In this document: in pieces, positions 12,592-25,240 of the stretch | Layout: each line of letters begins with the position of its first letter | How positions within the stretch are numbered: the first letter of the stretch is position 1 | Source of the DNA: Monarcha castaneiventris obscurior | Lineage: Eukaryota; Chordata; Aves; Passeriformes; Monarchidae | Reading direction: 5' to 3' | DNA: 64,000 nucleotides | Assembly: GCA_026261815.1 (NCBI GenBank) | Contig: JAMPIT010000895.1 | Coordinates: 124,001-188,000, forward strand | Notes under the pieces: generated by a model | Told to the model about the DNA's origin: nothing | Seen by the model: the letters and a program-made list of their open reading frames with translations, nothing else | The model's database searches: none | Program-made: the position numbers and the translations under genes

Positions 12592-13913
12592 TCCTCATAC
12601 TTGCTCATCATTCAACTTCACTCAGCAACTTTTTTGTCCCATTTTCCTCCATTAGAAGCATTCAAAATACTCGTGTCTTTCCACCTGCATTATGCTGGTC
12701 TGACAAAAGCAAAATATATTTTCTGTGGATATTCTTAAAACTAAACCTGAATTTTATTTTTTTCCTATGGCTGTTCATTCATTACGAACCACTGCTTTGA
12801 TACTTAGGAATAGAAACTAAATATTAATGTGCCTCATAAATCACTAAAAAATCCAGATGAATATACCCCCCATATTTTCAGTTTGTCATGCTGTGTTTGC
12901 TTTTAGGCCTGCTGAAATCTCTGCTGTTCATTTTGTGTATTACCTTCTCAGTGTGGTTTTTCTTCATTCAACATTTTCTGGAGAGCTGTCCAGTGGGCCT
13001 GTTCCAGCAGCACCTCAGGACTGTCACCACCAGCTGCAAGCACTTCTGTCCTTAGTCTCTGTTCAACAGCAAGATGAGCAGTAAGCTGGGTCCTGCACTG
13101 CCCATCTACCATCCTGATAGAGACAAGACCTCTCTGGGATGAAAGAATAGCCAGTTCTCAGGCTCTGTTGGCTCATCTCCAAGACTGAGAGAGAGGCACA
13201 CTTTGGCTGGGTTATTTTCTCATATAGACGCTTCTTAATAGGGAGCTGGACCACAGCAACATAAACCACCTAACAATAGCAATTCTTATTTCTCTTTGCC
13301 GGAGTGAGTCATGTAAAGTTTGTAAACTGTAGATTAATATTTTATGTCTTAAAATATTTGTTTAAGAAAACCCTTGTGACTTTAAGAGACATAAATGCCA
13401 CACTGCTAGAAATCAGCCATCTGGACTTTGTAATCTGGCAGGTAAACAAATGGACCAGGCTCTTTGACATCTCTCAGATTATTGCTGTTCATTTGAGCAT
13501 TAACATTTCCAAAGGTGTCTCTTTGCTTTGTCACATTTCAAAGACTCCATTAATTTTGTTTTCACATGCTTAAATATTTATTTTGACCTTTTGCCTCCTG
13601 GAATAATAACCTCCTGTCTTGTTGGACTGGCCAAATCAAAATGCACTGATGTGTCCTGAATGGCCTTGTTTCTTGTATAAACATGCTGCATAAACATGCA
13701 GCTCTTGCAGAACAAAAGAGTGAGTCCTGCGCCGTACTGTAGCAAGTCTCTTTGTCCATTTCAGATTATCCATACAGGTAGGGGCTGTGCTGACATAGGC
13801 CAGCTGGTTTCCAGCCTCCATACTCAGTGGACTTCAGGATTATTCCCCCCACTGCAAGTAGAGCTGAAGTAGGACCAAGGCCAATACTGTGTTGTTGTCT
13901 GTTTGATGCACAG

Positions 13914-13993
13914 GTGCCGCTGTTGGAGTACCAACTCTGCTCCTGGTCCTAGTGGTGCCTGCCCTGGGTGTCCTTGCCTGCTCGGGATTCTGA
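13914..13993 (+). CDS. CNTN1: Contactin-1, last coding exon: GPI-attachment signal and stop
   Basis: This exon is short enough to be missed by ORF length filters. After acceptor GATGCACAG it is read with the phase-1 G from 4426 and gives G, then AAVGVPTLLLVLVVPALGVL, then ACSGF and stop TGA at 13991-13993. This is a typical GPI propeptide: small residues after the omega Ser, a short polar spacer, about 16 hydrophobic residues and no basic tail. It corresponds in place, length (26 residues including the split Gly, against 25 in human) and character to the contactin-1 C-terminus, which is removed by GPI transamidase in the ER. The four exons in this window sum to 537 nt, 178 codons plus stop, with every phase compatible. 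No other stretch in the window gave a matching exon, but I searched by eye only. Confidence 0.85.
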
Positions 13994-14093
13994 ATGTAGC
14001 TGGATTCACCTTGTCCTCCACCTAACACAAAGGACTCCCTTTGAAGATGAGGACCACGATTCTTTTTGATTCCTGTGGCACCATCCTAAGCCA

Positions 14094-14099
14094 AATAAA
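14094..14099 (+). terminator. CNTN1: Proximal polyadenylation signal candidate (AATAAA)
   Basis: First canonical AATAAA after the CNTN1 stop codon, about 100 nt downstream. It would give a very short 3' UTR isoform. Confidence 0.35.
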
Positions 14100-16456
14100 T
14101 TACACTTTAAAAAGAATTACCCTACCGATTTCCTATGAACTTTAAGAGGACTGAGGCATCCAGGAACTCCTTCATGAAGTAAATCAACTTTTGAACGGCT
14201 AAGAAATATTTTTAACTTGTTCCAATATGCCTTATGAAACACTTATGCTGATCTGTGACAGTTGCATGATTCGGTCCAATGGGGCAAGTTACAGTGTTAA
14301 AACCCAATAACATAGGCTGTACAGTGAAAGTAAAATCACCATACGTAGGTGCTTTAACTTGAATAACAAATTGTGAAATATAATAGAGATTGAAATGTTG
14401 ATTGTATGTGATAAATGTAAGAGTACTACGTCTGTCTGTACTATCCTATATGTTTTGTGTACTGCATATTTTTGAATAGCCCCGTCATCATTTATTGGGA
14501 TTACTGGTTTTTAGAGAGACAGTCAAAGCAAAAACATTTCATTATTTACAGCTATATTTATTGTGATTATTGGATAGAATCTGAAAGAATTGAAATAAAA
14601 GTCAGTGATAAGGATTTTTTTATTTTAAATATATTCAGAACACCCAAGACATGGATAGCATGCTCAGCTTAAAGTAATTTACCTGTGCTTCACTGGCGTG
14701 AGATTTATTATATTCTTTTCTTAAAATAATTCTGTTGAAAAATTCTGTTACAGTAATTGTTGCTAATTTTGGGAGTCGAATGTCAGCTTTCAGGGAAGCA
14801 GCGTAATGTATTGGTTTTGATTTAGTCCTATTCCTATTGTTATTATTAAGGTAGCAATATAACATGTAAGACTTTGGAGATGAAGTCCATGCTAAGATCA
14901 GCCAAGTGGACCATGAAATGGTAGGAAACGTATGTTATTTTTTAAAGTGAAAAGATTTAAAATATTAAAAGAGAAAAAGGTATACAATAAATGGCAAAAG
15001 CAGAGTAGCACAGTAAAAAAAATATTATATTTACATTTTTATGCTGCAGAAGCCAGGTGTTACCTTCCTGTATTGAAGGCGTACATTTGGGAGAACTATA
15101 TGCTTTTTCAAGAACTTGATATTATTCTAATGTTCATAGTGTTGTAAATAAGAGTTTTAAAGTTCTGAGACCATTTCTCTATTTGATAGAGTACTGAATG
15201 ATACAACTGTGTGTTAGTACGTGGAAGTCAGATCCCAACTGTTAGTCAAAGCTACATGTTTACTATGGCCTTTGCAAAATGGGAACTCTATTAGAAATAA
15301 TGTTTTTGTTCTGACTGTGTCTAGAGTGTTTCAGTGCTGGGTTTCTTTGTTGGTTTGTTTGGGTTTTTTAAGTTGTTAAAGAAATGCACATTCCTTTCAT
15401 TTTCCATGGTATGCTGGGAATTAGTTTGGGTGTGAATGATGAAGAAACACAGTGATGTTGAATCAGCTGGCTCAAGTAATAGTGCAATGTCTGATGCTTC
15501 AAGAATTATAAGCTTTGAATCATATTTTATTAGCACAACCTTGCTAGCTACTTAGAAATAGATTTTATCTTTTTAGAACTGATACTGTAGAGGTCCGTAA
15601 TAATATTTACATGAAGCAAGGATAGGTCTATTAATAATTTACACCCTTTTCTTTCATTTGTATAATTTTGTACTATATATTTACATGTAAAAGTGTAGAG
15701 TCTTCATTAATAAATACCAATAATACTGTTTTAGTTTAATTTTAACTATTTGTTACAAGATGAAAATTTTTTAAATAGGCAGAAGCGATAACCCCTATAG
15801 AGGAATGTCAAAGTGTCAAACACTGCTGAGTTTCATAAATTGTATAATTATTTGAAAGAGAAATGAGCTGTCTTCATACATAAGAAACTAATGTGTAACT
15901 GTAAGCCTTCTGTAAAAAAAAATGTGTTTTATTGTGTTTCATTTGGTTTTGTTCTTTTGCAGTATGAGTCATTTTTATATAATATACAACCACAACTACA
16001 TCTTTTGCCAAATGCATGATTGCCTTTTACTTTTCTAATACATGGTGTAAGAAGCAAAACTGTTTCATTTTTGCATGGAAGTGACCTGGGATGGAACGCC
16101 ACTTCTCTTTTTTTAAATCAGCAACACAGATGAGGTAGGTGTCACATACTGATCAGATAGCTGGAGACTTTTCTGTTTCACATAATTGTGTAAATTTGAC
16201 TGGGACCTTCAGTTTCAAATTGTTGTCAAGAAAAACTAACTAATGTATCATCTGCTTTAAAATGCAAGGTTCTTAATTAAAGTTTATATAGATAGACATA
16301 TTTGTTGTTTCTTTATATTTCAGGAAAATTGATATTGCTATTATTTGATACTGATGAATATTGAACTGGTTTTTTAGTTACTTTTTATCTTTTTTTTCTC
16401 AAATAAGTAGAACAGGACTGTGCTTTGTCCTTTTTATGAATGAAAAGTAAATGAAA

Positions 16457-16462
16457 AATAAA
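16457..16462 (+). terminator. CNTN1: Distal polyadenylation signal candidate (AATAAA)
   Basis: Last AATAAA before the antisense LTR insertion at 16783. It would give a 3' UTR of about 2.5 kb, in the usual range for contactin-1. The signal at 15709 is an equal competitor. Confidence 0.3.
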
Positions 16463-16782
16463 TGTATTAATGTTACTCAAAGTATTATAACTGTCTTTTG
16501 AATTGGAACTTTCTAATTTCGTAACAGTGATGTGGTCATCTGTGATAGTAAAGGTGTGGATAGAATGAAGTCCTGTGTACCCCTGCCCTGCCTTCTTGTG
16601 ACTGTTCTTGGAGTTTAAGAGCTTTTCTGGCTGTTTTGCTTTGATTATAGGTAATACAGATAAAAATATTTTCCTAAAATCAGTAGCAAAGAGCATCCTG
16701 AGAGCTTTTTGGCATTTTTGGAAGCAGGAGATAACTTAGTAGAGTATTTTTTCAGGTAATATTTTCTATTCCAGTGGATATA

Positions 16783-17185
16783 TGTCATGATTTAACCCCA
16801 GGCAGCAACTAAACCCCAAACAACTGTTCACTCACTGCCTGATCATGAATGGAGAGAAAATCAGAAGAGTAAAAGTGAGAAAACTCATGGATTGAGATAA
16901 AGACAGTTTAATAGAAAAAGCAAAGGCCGTGCACAGATGCAAAACAAAGGATTCATTCACTGCTTCCCATGGGCTGGCAGGCGTTCAGCCATCCCCAGGA
17001 AAGCAGGGATACATCATGGGTAACCACACTGGGGAAGACAAATGCCATCACTCCAAACGTTCCCCACTTCATCATCTTCAGCTCTATATGCTGAGGCTGG
17101 TGTCATATAGTCTGGGATATTCCTTTGGTCAGTTTGGGGTCAGCTGTCCCGACTGTCCCTTCCCAACTCCTTCTGCACCCTTCCC
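16783..17185 (-). mobile_element. Truncated avian endogenous-retrovirus LTR
   Basis: On the plus strand it begins TGTCATGATTTAACCCC and continues with the bird ERV LTR pattern in reverse: a block resembling 'actcactgcc', GAGATAAAGACAGTTTAATA (whose complement carries the ATTAAA poly(A) signal), a CTATATGCTGAGG block marking the TATA region, and TTTGGTCAGTTTGGGGTCAG. The similarity fades near 17185, so the U3 end is missing. No internal retroviral genes adjoin it; it is a decayed solo-type LTR. The copy at 44803-45351 is the same family. It lies about 320 bp beyond the last candidate CNTN1 polyadenylation signal, antisense to CNTN1. Confidence 0.75.
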
Positions 17186-20100
17186 AATTTCTTCCAGAGA
17201 TTATACATTTGTCTTTTAACTTTTCTAGCACTAACTCCTTTTGCTTTGCCATTTTAAAATTCTTCTTATTTCCAAAAACAGAAGAAAGGAGAGAATGCAC
17301 AAAAGTCCTCATGAGTGAATAATTAAAAAAGAAGTTCACGTCTCAAAGAGAAGTAGCACTATCCTTTCTTTTCTTGCCAGGCTCATATGTTCATCTTTTA
17401 CCTTGATGTCAGTTAACCAAGTCTAAAGAACATCATGAAAAGACACATGAAAAGTACCTCCTTCACCTTAGTTGGTCTTGACTCTGGTTAATTCTCTTGA
17501 TTAATATGGATGACACTGGAAGTTATGCCAATTTTTATTCTCCAAAACACTTAAAAACCTCATGATTTAGGTCATAACTTCAACAGACAACCCCCAGTGA
17601 ACACAGATGAGTGGATTCTTCTGGTCTATATTTAAGGAATCTAATAGTGTCTTTAACACCTGGTGCTTCTGGTTTTTGCTGTGTTGTCACAGTCACCAAC
17701 TGTCTGCTTCACAAAAAGTTATGCCATAATTTCTTTCTCTTAAAGCAGGCAGCAGAAATGACAATATGTAATATCATCTGCTGGCAAAAAGGCAAATCCA
17801 AACAGAGAATACAAAGGTCTGACTGGGCATTATGCCCTCCTCATGGCTGTCATGGTGCAGCTATTTACCTGTGTCACCTACATCCTTCAGTGATTGGACA
17901 CCTGCAGGAAGCACCACATAGAGAAGTGTTTCCATTGCATTGAGATAGTCCAGCTCCAGGCAGATTTAAATCCTCTTTGGCGCCTTGCAGCTCCAAGTGG
18001 GCACATGCCATAGGGGTAAATGGCACCAGGGGTCATTACCTGACTGCAGGCTGGTGTTAAATCCTTCAGGAAATACCCATATGGTGTGGCCCCAGGGCAG
18101 TGGAAAGCACACAGGCGAGCAGAGCATTTGTCCTCAGAGCACAAAGCCTCAGGCCAGACATGGAAACGGTGCCCTGGCCTCAGAAATTGTGCATCCAGCA
18201 CAAGCCACTGAATTCTCCTCAATGGGAGGAGAGAAGAAAATATTCTCCAGCATTAAGGTCCAGATGATGTGAACAGGGAGTATTTCAACATCCAGTGAGC
18301 CCCGCAGTGAAAAGCCTTTCGGAGTGCACAGCAGTGGCTACTCGGACCCATGTGCCAATAACTGTGCTAGCTGCACATTGACATTCATTTCTGATTTTCA
18401 CAGGGAGAAACACATTAAAAAAATATCAAATTCCCAGAGGCACTAAACTCAGGGAATTCATCCCATCCAGGCAGCTCTCTGTGAAAAACTGCCCTACAGT
18501 TGCCTGCAGCATGGTAGCACTCATGGGACACAGTTGGTGTCCATAGAATTGAACTGGTGGAGCCAAATGGTGTTTCCAAGCTGCTAGAATCTTGTACTAC
18601 CCACACCAGAGCTGTTGTATACAACCACTCATTAGGCACCGTTCCTGGCCAGTGCTTCTCCCAAGATTGCCTTTCAGATGGCACAGCCCTGAGCCATATC
18701 AGAACCCCTGGTAACCACTTGGCAGTGGAGGACTCTGTGTCCCAGGGTCAGCACTACCAGCTGCAGATTGAGTTTCAATCTGTTTGAAGTTCAAAATCTT
18801 CAGGATTACTGTAGGTTCCAGAAAAGCTCAGTCCTTACTACTAATTTATCAGTATCTGCAATTCAAAATAGAGTGGAGACATGCACAGGACTTTAGGGCA
18901 AGACTCTCTGTGATGAGGCTTTTGCTGACCCACCTTTTGCTCTGCAACATTAAACTGTTATTATTGTCTTGTGAGTCTATGGTAAGCCAATAATACTCAT
19001 GAAGTTATATGTTGTTATCTCTACCCAGAAGGTTTTTAGCTATAGATGCTGAGAAATAAGAATCAGTCAGATCTCTGTGACAGCACTGAAGCAGTTAATT
19101 GCGGATCCTTATTTAACAGTACTCTGACAGAATAATGCGTATCAGACTCCCTGTGGATCTACCTGCAGGTCTAAGGGCTGCTGAAAATCAGCCAGTTCTC
19201 CACGATGCTGCTCTGAGGCTGCTCTGACAGAGCACCAAAGTACTACTGCAGGCCTCCCACACGTGTGCCAAAGCCAAGAGGATGTCTCCTCTGGCATCAA
19301 ATCACAAGACCCTTCAGCCAGATTCAGTACCTGATTTATCTCCAGTAGAAAGCGTGTGGTGGAATGATATAAAAGGGTCTATAGGGGGTGGGTGTATTTA
19401 TATATATGAGCCTTGTGCAAGTAGGTTAAAGCATGCACTGGGATTGTAACATAATCTGACAAAAATTAATACCTCAGGCAAAGAAAGCCGAAAACAACAG
19501 CGATGAGCTCTGCAGTTTTTTGTGGCAGCTTTTATACAGACAAGTTAAACTTTGTGCTCCAAGAGCCAAGAAAGTGCACACAGGATGACTACACTGGGTT
19601 CTGCTCAGCAAAGGTTTCTATCATCAACCTACAGCACTGACTTCTGTGATGCTGCAGAGGTGATGACTCAGATGGCAGTACAGGAGAAAAGAGGGTAAAA
19701 CAATTCTGTGTAAGTAAGGGAGGAATAAATAATTCAAACACTCAAGACTGAGCTAAATGTGCTAATACAAACGACCTAGAAAATAGCATTAATTTCCACT
19801 GTTAGTGTGTTGGTATACAACAAAAGAACCTGCTTCTTTGGGGTTTATTGATTCCAGGAGGTAGGAAAACAGTATTTTTTTTTTTATATAGAAAGAGCAT
19901 AATCACTGGCTTGGTCTTTTTCTCATCAGTACTGAGCAAACTAGCAACCTTCACTCCATCAGGAGCATGGGGTCACAGGGGGCATGAACTTAGTTAACAC
20001 AGTTCATTTCCCTACTAGGCATCTTCCAGGATGTCCTTGCTGCAATTTGATAACCTGCTGGCTTCTGCTCAGTGTTCTCACAGCACTGAGCCTTCAGCAA

Positions 20101-22324
20101 ACGTAAACTAAAATGGATATTTCCATGATCAAAATACTTAGCTTCTCTTTCTTTCATTCTCTCTCTCTCTCTCCCCTCTTTCTCCTTCCCCTTCCCCTTT
20201 TCCCTTCCTCTCTTCTTTCTCTCAAAAGAAAAACTGAATAGGAACTTGAACACAGGTAATAAAAAGCCATTAGCAGGGAATGTTATCCCTGGTCAAGCTC
20301 TGAAACAAGGAAAAGTCCCTTAATGACTACCCAGGTGTTCAAGAGATTTTGAAAGCACTCAATTTCACAGACAGTTCTGGTACAACAAAGAGGTAAGTAA
20401 AACCAGCATGACTTTTACTCTGTCAAGCTCTCCATGGACTTCTTCTCAAAGCTCTGAATCAGATTTGGAAGATCAAGGATATATTCCAGTGATTTAAAAA
20501 GATTTGACATCGGTGTCATGAACATCTCGAAGAACTGGAAGCCACATGCTCTGAAAGCTAACCAAAAATATATGTGTTACCCAATGACCAACATGCAATT
20601 TCTAATCTAGTTTCATAATGAACATGATAGATATTTGGAGGCCACGATTTATTCTAACAGACAGTGTAGTAGAATGGGGGGAATATCCCTAAATTTGGCT
20701 TTGTGCTGAATGACAGGGTATTTTCCTCAATAAAGGATTTATGTGCCGTGGCAAATTCACTCCAGCCCAGCTCAGGTGCCTCCATTACCTGCAGCATCTC
20801 TGGGGAGCTGGCCTGGCAGTCTTCAGTGAGCATTTAGCCTGAGACAGGCTGATCACTCTCACCTCTGCTCATGGCAAGCAGAGCTCATCTCAGCTGTGCT
20901 CATTGCTGAAGCTAGCTGGGAACACCTGGCTGGCTGGCTACCTCCTAGGGCGATAAAGGGAACTGAGGGACGCTGTGTGCTCTAAGGAAACTACCCAAAA
21001 AATGTGTTTTCGGTTTTGGTTTTTTTGCTTCAAGATCTTGAAATGCTGGAAAACTTGGATTTTTAAGTGAAATACTTGAACCCTATTACAACAAAAGTAA
21101 AATCCTGTGGGATGTCTGCCCAAGAGAAATTGAGTTTGTACAATCCTAGCACAGATGAAACTCAGGGCAACTGAAATGAAGGAGTTACTACTGTGAAATA
21201 TGCCACTGGAGAAATAACAAACAGGGAAGTAAAAAGATTTATTCTAATGACAGCATTAAAAAATCAAAGTCTTGTTGACAGTATTAGCTTCTCAAAAATT
21301 AACGAACTAGAACCTACTGTGAGAATAATTGCATATAAACTATGATAATGTTGATGTCATGCAAAAAGCTGTGATGTCTATTGAGAATTAATATACAAAA
21401 TCAAACTCCAGGGAAGTCAGCTCCATTTCTGACCTTTAAAAATGCAAGTAAACACAGGATGAAAAAAAAATCTCATGAGAAAGAACATTTGTAAAAGTAC
21501 AATGTGAGATCTTGCATCTACTAGATCCTTCTCTAAACTGACGAATATATGATCATTATTTTAAGGTTTTCCCTTTTCATGTTTATTTGTAGAAAGTGAT
21601 GGTGTCTTTTCTGATTTCCATATTCCTGATTTACTAATTAATAGTTTTTGATGGGCCTAGTGGTCTCTGATGACTTCTTGGGATAAATATGAAAAAAATA
21701 AGTTGCATCTTTTTGCAGCTCTTCATCCCATGAGTAGACACTGACAGGACCTGTAAGTTAATTGTGTATCCAAACTGCTGAAAGACTGTGTAAAGGAATT
21801 AAGCAGTAGCTATATCAAATTTATAATCACCTCACTTCTCTCTACAAGCAAAATCTAGATAAAGAAAATGTGAACTTCATTAAGGACATGTGAAAAGTAT
21901 TATGTGTATTTTTGATGATACCCATTTAAAATATCCACCTATTTGAAATTTTTACTTCCTTCGGCTCAAAACAGGAAGCCTCCATTAATTTCCTTTGCAA
22001 AGTGTGTGTCTACAACCAGAAGCAAAAAGTAATTAACTTTTTAAAAAAAGGAAAATAAGTAAAATATGTAGAATGAAGATGTTAAAAAAAATCCTTCAAT
22101 TATGGATGTTACTGTTTCTGTCCATTAAGCATCAAAAAGTAATTTTCTGCAATTGATATATTAAAATTACGTCTCATTACAAGCTGATGACTGCCAGATA
22201 TTTCTAAATGCTTATCATTAGGTATAATAATGACTACGCTCACAAAGTGTTTCTTGCTTACGTGCCTGTAAATCACGACATGGAGAGCAATGGCTATAAC
22301 ATACCCTTTAAACAATAAAGCATG
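17186..22324. other. Intergenic DNA, no gene seen
   Basis: Mixed-composition intergenic sequence. Overlapping short ORFs around 17.6-18.8 kb on both strands show no family motifs, no conserved-looking splice sites and no codon bias; I regard them as chance. The only structured element is the pyrimidine tract at 20142-20223. Confidence 0.7.
20142..20223 (+). repeat. Polypyrimidine tract (CT-rich microsatellite)
   Basis: Eighty-two bases are almost pure C/T, with one purine (A at 20156) and an uninterrupted (CT)n core at about 20157-20173. Such homopurine-homopyrimidine tracts can form triplex (H-DNA) structures and vary in length between individuals. No gene association. Confidence 0.9.
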
Positions 22325-22434
22325 ATCATAGAATCATAGAATGGCTTAGGTTGGAAGTGACCTTAAAGATCATCTAGTTCCAGCCCCTGTTCAAGGGCAG
22401 AGAGACTTTCCACTAGACCAGGTGGCTCAGGGCC
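22325..22434 (-). mobile_element. CR1 LINE 3' end (avian)
   Basis: Starts with ATCATAGAATCATAGAATGG, the reverse complement of the avian CR1 terminal repeat. It continues with GGTTGGAAGTGACCTTAAAG, CATCTAGTTCCAGCCCC and CACTAGACCAGGTGGCTCAG. This is the classic CR1 tail, 5'-truncated after about 110 bp, as most CR1 copies are. It is less diverged than the copy at 1815 and is one of the best indications that the organism is a bird. Confidence 0.93.
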
Positions 22435-25095
22435 ATAAGAAAACTGTTGATTTCTACCAGTCAGTAAAAGGAAAAACCTTCACTTTAGCCCAGGGTAGTG
22501 TAAGAGCTGTCATAGGAGTCTTTCCTCCACATTTTGTGATCAGTGTTCTACGTATAGGTAGATTCATTCCTTGGCTTAACCTCCATCTACTATTTATTTA
22601 GTCAATGCCTGTATGCTAGATCAACAGTCAAAAAAATCAACCTTTATAATGACTGGGCTGAAGGGGTAGAGTTAACCAGAACATTTTTGCACTCTATTCA
22701 TCACATTATCCATTAAAAATAAGCCTTCCCAGAAGGACAACACAACACCTGATCCTGCCAGGAGGTTTTTTGTGGTAGTTGCTGACTATAATGACATCAG
22801 ACTGGGGCTGAGATTGCTTGTGGGGGATGCATACAGCAGAGGTAGAGGTAGAAAAGAATTGCTTTCATCTCTAAAGTATTGAATCTCCTGCCTTTTTTTT
22901 TTGTTTGTTATTGTAATGTCCCAATCTGTGCACCCCAAGCACTTTCTGGGTAACTTTAAAAGTCATAAAGGAGTTCCTAAATTTTCATTTTTGCCATGCT
23001 TCACTCCTTGACAGTATGAAGGCACAGGAGACACCTTGAACCTAACTTGTCTCCTGTAATGTGTATCAGGGGAGTTCATTTGTCAAACCCTGGTGTATTT
23101 AACTTCACAATGAACTCAGTAGAGCTCAAATCCAGCTTAATTGAATCTACCCGTGAGCCAAGGGAGTTGTGATCCCAGCAGACATCTCACAGAACCTCAC
23201 CTGCAAGGCTAGGGAGGGCTTTGCCCTACTGGCCACAGCTGAGATTTGCTGTGTAGTTCTTCTTTACCTCCCTGGGTACACTTCTGTAGGAAGGGAGAAG
23301 CTATAGCTGCACAACAGGGAACAAAACAAGACTGAAGCATCAACTTCCTATTGTTACTGGGAGAGAACAGGGTTTGTTTGGCATCTGTTTGTACAGGGAA
23401 TGACAGGCAAAGCTTTCCTTGGAAAGGTCTTCATCCCCCACACTGGGAACACTTCCTTGTGGGCAGCAGCAGCAAGCAGGATCATTCTGGACTGTGCCAG
23501 CGAAAGAGACAAAAAGAGAGCTCTGTGTTTTCAGCACAAGGAGAAATAAACAATAGGGCCTGCTTTTTCCTCCACTGAAGCTGCTACCCCCACAACACAG
23601 AGACACTATGCACTGGAGACGGCCCTTCACATCCACAAGTACACTGGCATCAGGGAACAGCTTTCATCAGCTTCAAATCTCCTTACCTGGGTAGCTCAGT
23701 GGCTTTCAGTTGTGCTGAGAGAACTTCAATCTTCTCATGTATGATTCATGAAATTTAGCAGCTACACATTGTTATGGAAACCGTTAAAGCACATATGGAA
23801 AATCTAATTTTCTATATAATTTTGATTGGTTTGCAATGTCTTGAAACAGCTCACAGAGTGATTTTTTTTGGAATAATTTCTTAAACCACTAAATTAATTT
23901 CAATGCTTGTATTTTCAGTTTACTCCTTTCCTGCTGTGTAAAATTTCTCTCCTTATTCTTTCTTTGGCTCAAGTACAACTGGCTGAGCTTAGAAGGTATG
24001 CTAAAGACCTGAACAACGTGACTGACTTGTTTAAATCCAGTCCTCATAGTCTAAAACTCCTGAGTCTAAAAACATCATTCTTCTTCCAAAGGAATACAGG
24101 AAAATTCAGCAAAATGTGGAATTAACTCCTTATGGTTGTCCCCTTTGCATAGTACACCAGGGTTTACTCAGGGCTGCTCAGGTTTCCAGGTCCTTCTGGA
24201 AAGATGGGCAGGGGCCTCTGAGCAGCAGCTCTGGGCAGTGAATGCCAAGATGCCCGACACACCGTAAGACAATAGCTGGAAATGGGAGGAATGCATCATT
24301 TTTCCTATAACTGAGTTGGTCAATGTCCCCCCCGTCTGTCACAAGGGCAAATATGTTTGGTGGATCCTTTTTCTTTAATTACTCTGAGTTTCAAATCACA
24401 ACTCCAGCTTACCTGGGGACTCAGCAGGGCACTGACCATTGCTATTGTTGTGAGGGCTTGTAGTAGTGATGAACATCAACTTTCCCACTTGGAAAGTCAG
24501 CAGCATCAGCAGAAAGGGAAAGGGAGGGCAACGGATGCTCACAGCAAAGAGGAGTCAGTGAGTCAAGAGACACAGCCTTGAGGCCCTGCTGGGCTGCTGT
24601 GGGCAGGCTGACACTGCCCAGACGTGGCTGTTCCCCTCCTGTGAGGCACAGAGGGGGCATTGCCCTGGCCCAGGCTAAGGCCTCTGTCCTTCTCATCTGT
24701 CCTTCCCATAATGTCCCTTATACTGAGATTCCCTGCTACCTAACTGAATGTGCAGGGGTCCAGACAAGGGATGGATGGGAAAAAGCTTTCCTGGGTGAGA
24801 CAGGACATTTAACAGCCAAAGTCCTTGCAAAAAGGCAGTGTTTTCCCCAGCCAGAATTGCGTGTTTCCCTCCAGTTAGGCAGACACATCCTCTGCACCTC
24901 CACGTGGGGTCCCATGAGCTGAAAGGCAGATTTTCCAGCTGTGACACAATGGGGACCCAGGAGTCTGAACTTGAATAAGGCCTCAAAGTGGCTCAATAAC
25001 TTGTGGGATGACATCAGCAAACCCTGTTTATGCCTACTGAGAGAAATCAGACACCTACCGACTGAAGGAACAGCTAAGCAATGCTTTTTTGAAGA

Positions 25096-25240
25096 TAGCA
25101 GTGGCGCCTAACTGGTGGGATCAGGCACCTACATACCTTTGAGGTACTTGGCCAAGGAGATTAAGTGACTTGCCCACGGTCACACAGGAAATCTATGGCA
25201 GAGCCAAGAACTGATCCAACTTTCAAATTACTTAACCACA
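25096..25240 (-). mobile_element. Ancient MIR-type SINE fragment, probably composite
   Basis: GAGATTAAGTGACTTGCCCA followed by CGGTCACACAGGAAATC and GGCAGAGCCAAGAACTGA is the reverse complement of the conserved core to 3' part of MIR/CORE-SINEs. The preceding stretch GGCGCCTAACTGG ... TCAGGCACCTACATACCTTT resembles another dispersed family common in sauropsids, so the unit may be composite. MIR-like elements are tRNA-derived and long inactive in amniotes. Confidence 0.65.

Larger units (their letters stand above)
4427..13913 (+). other. CNTN1: CNTN1 last intron, 9.5 kb
   Basis: Long AT-rich intron between the FNIII-4 exon and the GPI-signal exon, from donor GTGAGC to acceptor TTTGATGCACAG. 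Short ORFs in it (for example 7740-8039) look like chance: no family resemblance and no suitable splice sites. Visible structure: a hairpin with an 18-bp stem at 6373-6413, an 18-bp unit repeated twice at 12556-12591, a near-duplicate of about 16 bp at 9983-10015, and an octamer motif at 8598-8605. No interspersed repeat was recognised with confidence. Confidence 0.8.
13994..16462 (+). other. CNTN1: Probable CNTN1 3' untranslated region
   Basis: Sequence after the CNTN1 stop is AT-rich, free of recognisable interspersed repeats until the LTR at 16783, and has no coding signal. Candidate AATAAA polyadenylation signals lie at 14094-14099, 14594-14599, 15709-15714 and 16457-16462. A Pumilio-type element TGTAAATA is at 15143-15150, and ATTTA pentamers are frequent. 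Contactin-1 mRNAs usually carry 3' UTRs of a couple of kilobases, which favours one of the distal signals, but the true end cannot be set without transcripts. Confidence 0.55.

Noticed and set aside
17611..18787. Cluster of overlapping ORFs of 70-111 codons on both strands
   Set aside because: Overlapping open frames on both strands, no motifs and no splice signals; GC-moderate chance ORFs.
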